Positions 5,690 through 8,911 of a DNA stretch of 8,911 bases are shown here, one piece after another. Source of the stretch: an uncultured Kiritimatiellota bacterium (GTDB taxonomy: Bacteria; Verrucomicrobiota; Kiritimatiellia; RFP12; UBA1067); NCBI GenBank assembly GCA_934667425.1, contig CAKULV010000078.1, positions 1-8,911 on the forward strand, in the 5' to 3' direction. Positions within the stretch are counted from its first letter, which is position 1. Every line of letters starts with the position of its first letter. The notes under the pieces were generated by a model. The model saw only the letters and a list, made by a program, of their open reading frames with translations. It did not search any database and was not told the DNA's origin. A program made the translations under genes and the position numbers.

Positions 5690-8600
5690 GAAACCACCGT
5701 TCCGTGCATCGGCACGACGATTTCGCCGCCGCCGTCGATGAAATCCCCGTCGCCGTTTGGCAGGGATGCATACCTGCCGGCCGGGAGCGCCACGCCGTTT
5801 GTGCATACGCTCCTGAACTTCTGCGACACTCCCGCCGGAATCTCGAACACGCCCCCTCCTCCAATGTCAAGCTCGGCAAAGCGGCCATTGAACGTCTTGC
5901 CGGCGCCGATTTTGAGCCGACCCTCCCCGCTTACGGTTACGTTGGTGCCGTTCAGCCATGTGGCGTCACTCCTCATGTCAAGAGTGCCTGCAGACACCTC
6001 GAGATCCCCGACGGTGGAGAAGTCCTGCGAATAGAAAGTCATCGTCTCGTTCGTTGCGCACAGCCTGAAGGACAGCGCCCCCGCGATATCCACGCGGTTC
6101 GTCAGGAGCGTCATGGCGAACGTCATGTCGGTGCGCCCGCCGACCACTTCAAGGAGTGATCCGGGATTGCCCCGCATCTGCGTACCCTTCACGTTCTTGA
6201 CTGCGGCAAGCCGCGTCACCCGCTGCGTCGTGGAGTTCAGCTCAACTATGCCCGGACTGTTGTTGCCGTATATCATAAGCGCACAGTCGCCGTTGAGGCA
6301 GTACGATCTGCGGCAGTCTATCTTGGAGTTTCCGCCGTTGCATTCGAGCATCAGGCCCTCCCCCGAACTTGTGCCCCGCAGCGAAATGTTCTCGGCGTCA
6401 AGGGTCAGCGTCCCCTGGTAGACGCCGAAGTAGGACTCTGACACCAACGGCTTGTCCCTGATCACCATCGTCCCTCGCCCATGCTTGCGCACAAGAATCC
6501 CCGATGACATCCCGCCCGAGAAAGCAAGGGAAGCCCCCTCGTCCACTGTAATGTATGGCCACCATGTCTGGTGATGAAAAGCCCCCTTGATCTCGTTCGT
6601 CGTATTCGGCATGCAGTAGAAGAGCGTGAATCCGGAAAGGTTGCTGCCAAGGGAGTATACCGGCTTTTCGATGGTCACGTTGTCCAGCACAACCGGGAGG
6701 CTGCCGTAGTCACCACCCCCCATGTACACGTTGTTCGTCTCCGAACACGCAAGGGTAAAGTCGTTGCGCGCTATGTATATGTACATCGTGTGCGCGCCAT
6801 CTCGCGCCGGCGCACCCTGATCCATGTGGTTGGGCGTCGCGATTGTGCCGCTCAGCACAATCTGTGCGGCATCCTTAACAGTCATTTTCCCGACAACCGT
6901 CAGCGATGCGTCCTTGGTCGCCGGACGGATTGTGAACGGGGTGGACGCGGCCGTGCGGGTAAAGTTGATGCCGTTGACCATCGTGCCTTCCTCATACACC
7001 ATCTCGTCGCCGTCACCGGCGACAGTGACGCCAAGCGCTCCGCTCGCAATGTCAATCGACTCCGGAGGCCCCTGCCAGTTGCCGAGAGTACCCATCAGGT
7101 TGTCGCCATCCGCAGCGCCAGTCCATACGGCAGTGGAGCCCTGGTCTATCGAAAACACAAGGAGCGTCGCGCCGGCATTCAGGCACGGGAGCGTCTCAGC
7201 CGTATACACCCCCGGCAAGACCGGCTTTCCGTTGAAAAACAGCACTTCTACCGTCTGGGTCGATGACTGCGGCAGAACGAGGCTCGCATCCGATCCAAGA
7301 GTCAGGGAGACGCCCTCCAGCAGATTGCATCCGGCAGACTCGTCCGACACCTTCAGGATGCCGTCCACCGAAATCGACTTGAGCGACGGGAACGGCTCTT
7401 CGTTCGTCGAGGCAATGTCGAGAGACGCCGACTCGCTAACGGAAATATTCTTCACGGCAGAAAACCTGGCGGTGCCGGCGACGCGGAATCCGCCCCTCTT
7501 GACCTTGATTGCTCCATTCATGGAATGCGTCTGGTTGGAGACTGTCTGGGTGAAGCCGTCGTATGCGTCTATTTCGATGGACATGGATCCTTTCAGCGGC
7601 ACCGATGTGACAAGCTCCTTCGAGCCGGTGCCGTCGTCCGGAGACACGCCGGTTATGGTAAGGACTTTGGAACCCGCCCCGGAGACGCACCATTCGTACT
7701 TGTTGCTGGTTGAAATCTCCTCGTTGTCATAGAGCGGATCGCTGCTCAACCCGCCTATCGTCTGGCTATAGGCTTGACCATCGTACCCATGCGTGTACAG
7801 GTAGGCGAACGTATACAGGCCAAGGCCGTTTGGCTTCTTCACCGGACGGAAGATAGTGCCGGGAAGCACGTTGTCCGCCGCACAGTATACGGGACGGTTC
7901 GCATCCACGATCTCGCCTATCTCGTTCACCGCATGGAACACCAATGCGCCATGCATGTTGTTCTGGTTCGGCGTGTCGTCATCCCCGGGACGCATCTCGC
8001 GCTGTATGCACAGGTCGAACCTCGGGGTCTTCACCTTCCCCTTGAAGGCCATGCGGCAGAGTCCCGAGAAGCCGACCGATCCGGCGGCCTCGATCTCGCC
8101 GAATGTGCAAGACTGCACCATTCTCCACCTGTTCCACTGGGACTTGTTTATGGCAGTAGTGGAGTTGAGGTCGTCGATGAACACGAAATCCGCCGCCGCC
8201 GTTATCTTGCCGGTGATCTCAACGTTCTGCCCGTATATCGTGAGAGCCGGATATGCGCCGGAAGATGTCCCCGTGACGTTGATGTCGTTGGCTATCGTGA
8301 CTATCCGAGTGTCGTTGCTCCCTGCGCCTACGATGCCAAGCTCGCAGTATCCCTGCCAGTAATCGGTCTGCCCGCAGACCGTCACCGGACCGCTGCCGAG
8401 TGCGGTGGAGTTGATTGTGCCGGACGTTCCCGCCTCAGAGTCCGGATCTACAAGCACAAACCCTTCCCGGATCTCCACGCCTCCGGTGAAGGTGCTGTTC
8501 TTCCTCAGCACAAGATAGCCTTCTCCCTTCTTTATTATCCGCCCAGCGCCACCCTGCGCCGCAACAACCACATTCGATTCGCCAGCCGAGACTGTCACCT

Positions 8601-8709
8601 CCCAGTCGCCGTGGGATGTCATGTCCTCGGATGTCTCCGCAATGCCGTCTACCCCATGGCACACAGCCGAAACGAAAAGCGCCGCAAAAAGCGATGTCAA
8701 GGTTTTCAT
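5680..8709 (-). CDS. Large exported beta-helical protein with autotransporter-associated strand repeats
   Basis: The start is ATG 8709 (1009 residues), 8 bases after AAGGAG (8718-8723); an in-frame TTG at 8715 sits only 2 bases from that site and is rejected. Residues 1-19 are a signal peptide without a lipobox. GEGYLVLRKNSTFTGG (62-77) is a classic autotransporter-associated beta-strand repeat, and the rest is Asn/Thr/Gly/Ser-rich short strands, as in right-handed beta-helices. The protein has two modules. The first ends in FFNGKPVLPGVYTAETLP (about 491-508), followed by a linker of the type WTGAADGD...GNW (529-545). The second ends in NGVALPAGRYASLPNGDGD (971-989) and GGGEIVV. There is no C-terminal beta-barrel, sorting motif or terminal aromatic residue, so it is not a classical type V autotransporter. 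A surface or secreted structural or adhesive role is likely; no enzyme motif was seen. Its promoter contains a ten-A tract. Confidence 0.85.
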   Translation of the reverse strand: MKTLTSLFAALFVSAVCHGVDGIAETSEDMTSHGDWEVTVSAGESNVVVAAQGGAGRIIKKGEGYLVLRKNSTFTGGVEIREGFVLVDPDSEAGTSGTINSTALGSGPVTVCGQTDYWQGYCELGIVGAGSNDTRIVTIANDINVTGTSSGAYPALTIYGQNVEITGKITAAADFVFIDDLNSTTAINKSQWNRWRMVQSCTFGEIEAAGSVGFSGLCRMAFKGKVKTPRFDLCIQREMRPGDDDTPNQNNMHGALVFHAVNEIGEIVDANRPVYCAADNVLPGTIFRPVKKPNGLGLYTFAYLYTHGYDGQAYSQTIGGLSSDPLYDNEEISTSNKYEWCVSGAGSKVLTITGVSPDDGTGSKELVTSVPLKGSMSIEIDAYDGFTQTVSNQTHSMNGAIKVKRGGFRVAGTARFSAVKNISVSESASLDIASTNEEPFPSLKSISVDGILKVSDESAGCNLLEGVSLTLGSDASLVLPQSSTQTVEVLFFNGKPVLPGVYTAETLPCLNAGATLLVFSIDQGSTAVWTGAADGDNLMGTLGNWQGPPESIDIASGALGVTVAGDGDEMVYEEGTMVNGINFTRTAASTPFTIRPATKDASLTVVGKMTVKDAAQIVLSGTIATPNHMDQGAPARDGAHTMYIYIARNDFTLACSETNNVYMGGGDYGSLPVVLDNVTIEKPVYSLGSNLSGFTLFYCMPNTTNEIKGAFHHQTWWPYITVDEGASLAFSGGMSSGILVRKHGRGTMVIRDKPLVSESYFGVYQGTLTLDAENISLRGTSSGEGLMLECNGGNSKIDCRRSYCLNGDCALMIYGNNSPGIVELNSTTQRVTRLAAVKNVKGTQMRGNPGSLLEVVGGRTDMTFAMTLLTNRVDIAGALSFRLCATNETMTFYSQDFSTVGDLEVSAGTLDMRSDATWLNGTNVTVSGEGRLKIGAGKTFNGRFAELDIGGGGVFEIPAGVSQKFRSVCTNGVALPAGRYASLPNGDGDFIDGGGEIVVPMHGTVVSVR

Positions 8710-8737
8710 ATGCAATACTCCTTAATGGATGGAACAC

Positions 8738-8765
8738 ATGATACCATTATCATTTTTTTTTTCAA
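8738..8765 (-). promoter_or_regulatory. Promoter of the large exported protein, with a poly-A spacer
   Basis: On the minus strand TTGAAA (8760-8765) and TGG-TATCAT (8738-8746) are separated by 16 bases. The last three A of the -35 and the next seven spacer bases form one run of ten A (8753-8762). The transcript would start near 8731, giving a leader of about 22 bases with the AAGGAG site. This is the only promoter here with a fair match at both -35 and -10. Confidence 0.65.
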
Positions 8766-8772
8766 CAGAAAG

Positions 8773-8834
8773 TTGTTGGTAGTTGGTAGTTGGTAGTGGA
8801 TTTACGATTTTTCGATTTACGATTTGCGATTGCG
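8773..8834. repeat. Two adjoining heptamer arrays
   Basis: On the plus strand the units are TTGTTGG, TAGTTGG, TAGTTGG, TAGTGGA, then ATTTACG, ATTTTTCG (8 bases), ATTTACG, ATTTGCG and ATTGCG (6 bases). The two families differ in sequence but share a period of about 7 and overlap by one base at 8800. The TAGTTGG unit is the plus-strand form of the CCAACTA unit at 723-771. No frame is visible. Confidence 0.8.
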
Positions 8835-8859
8835 TTTGGCCATTTGTTGAATTTCGTAG

Positions 8860-8879
8860 CGACGACGCCCTCGTCGTCG
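8860..8879. repeat. Short inverted repeat with 8-bp arms
   Basis: CGACGACG (8860-8867) and CGTCGTCG (8872-8879) are exact reverse complements around CCCT. The hairpin would be compact and G+C-rich. No T-tract follows on the plus strand, so an intrinsic terminator is not supported. Confidence 0.6.
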
Positions 8880-8896
8880 TGCGTTGCGCGGGAGGG

Positions 8897-8911
8897 TCGC
8901 GCTTGTCGCGA
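8897..8911. repeat. Short inverted repeat at the right edge
   Basis: TCGCG (8897-8901) and CGCGA (8907-8911) flank CTTGT. It ends at the window edge, so its full extent is unknown. With the preceding hairpin and heptamers it forms a repeat-only tract upstream of the large exported protein. Confidence 0.4.

Noticed and set aside
8710..8715. TTG at 8715 as the start of the large exported protein
   Set aside because: It would sit only 2 bases from AAGGAG; ATG 8709 has an 8-base spacing and directly begins the signal peptide.
7774..8796. 340-codon and neighbouring plus-strand frames opposite the large exported protein
   Set aside because: Their His/Arg/Val-rich translations are typical of antisense frames, and the minus strand has a signal peptide, strand repeats, a ribosome-binding site and a promoter.
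8773..8834. CRISPR array or iteron-type replication origin
   Set aside because: Units of 7 bases without spacers are far too short for CRISPR, and no replication initiator gene or DnaA-box cluster was seen nearby.

Overview
The window looks like a chromosomal segment of a Gram-negative bacterium, most likely from the PVC superphylum (Kiritimatiellota, Lentisphaerota or Verrucomicrobiota). The pointers are a large signal-peptide protein with autotransporter-associated beta-strand repeats but no C-terminal barrel, a DUF4886-type SGNH protein, an outer-membrane barrel, and G+C-rich DNA carrying repeats with a 7-base period. This placement is inferred from family resemblance; no marker gene fixes the taxon.

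Layout from left to right. 1-1433 (minus) is the 5' part of an unrecognised membrane-anchored, beta-rich protein that runs off the left edge. It carries two kinds of repetitive DNA in frame. 1653-2558 (minus) is a secreted DUF4886/SGNH-like protein. 2609-2815 (minus) is a small PspC-domain membrane protein whose promoter overlaps a 33-bp dyad. 2925-3158 (minus) is a stub encoding only the C-terminal end of PhoU. 3180-4505 (minus) is an alginate-export-like outer-membrane porin with a GTG start and an 8-codon leader frame. 4663-5676 (plus) is holA, DNA polymerase III delta. 5680-8709 (minus) is a 1009-residue exported beta-helical protein, convergent with holA; the two stop codons share one small palindrome. 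8710-8911 holds its promoter, with a ten-A tract between -35 and -10, then heptamer arrays and two short inverted repeats. No stretch above 300 bases lacks a gene.

How the genes fit together. holA is a housekeeping gene between two cell-envelope groups. The porin and the PhoU stub are 21 bp apart on one strand and may be the ends of a former phosphate-uptake operon whose middle was lost; a weak PhoB-box-like repeat upstream of the porin fits this but does not prove it. pspC and the SGNH gene are 50 bp apart and could be cotranscribed. Four proposed promoters carry TGn directly before the -10 hexamer, and two of them (pspC, holA) lie so close to the start codon that a leaderless or nearly leaderless mRNA is predicted.

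I did not find a clear new defence or mobile system. The observations most worth checking are the in-frame repeats in the first gene, the poly-A tract in the surface-protein promoter, and the porin/PhoU junction.
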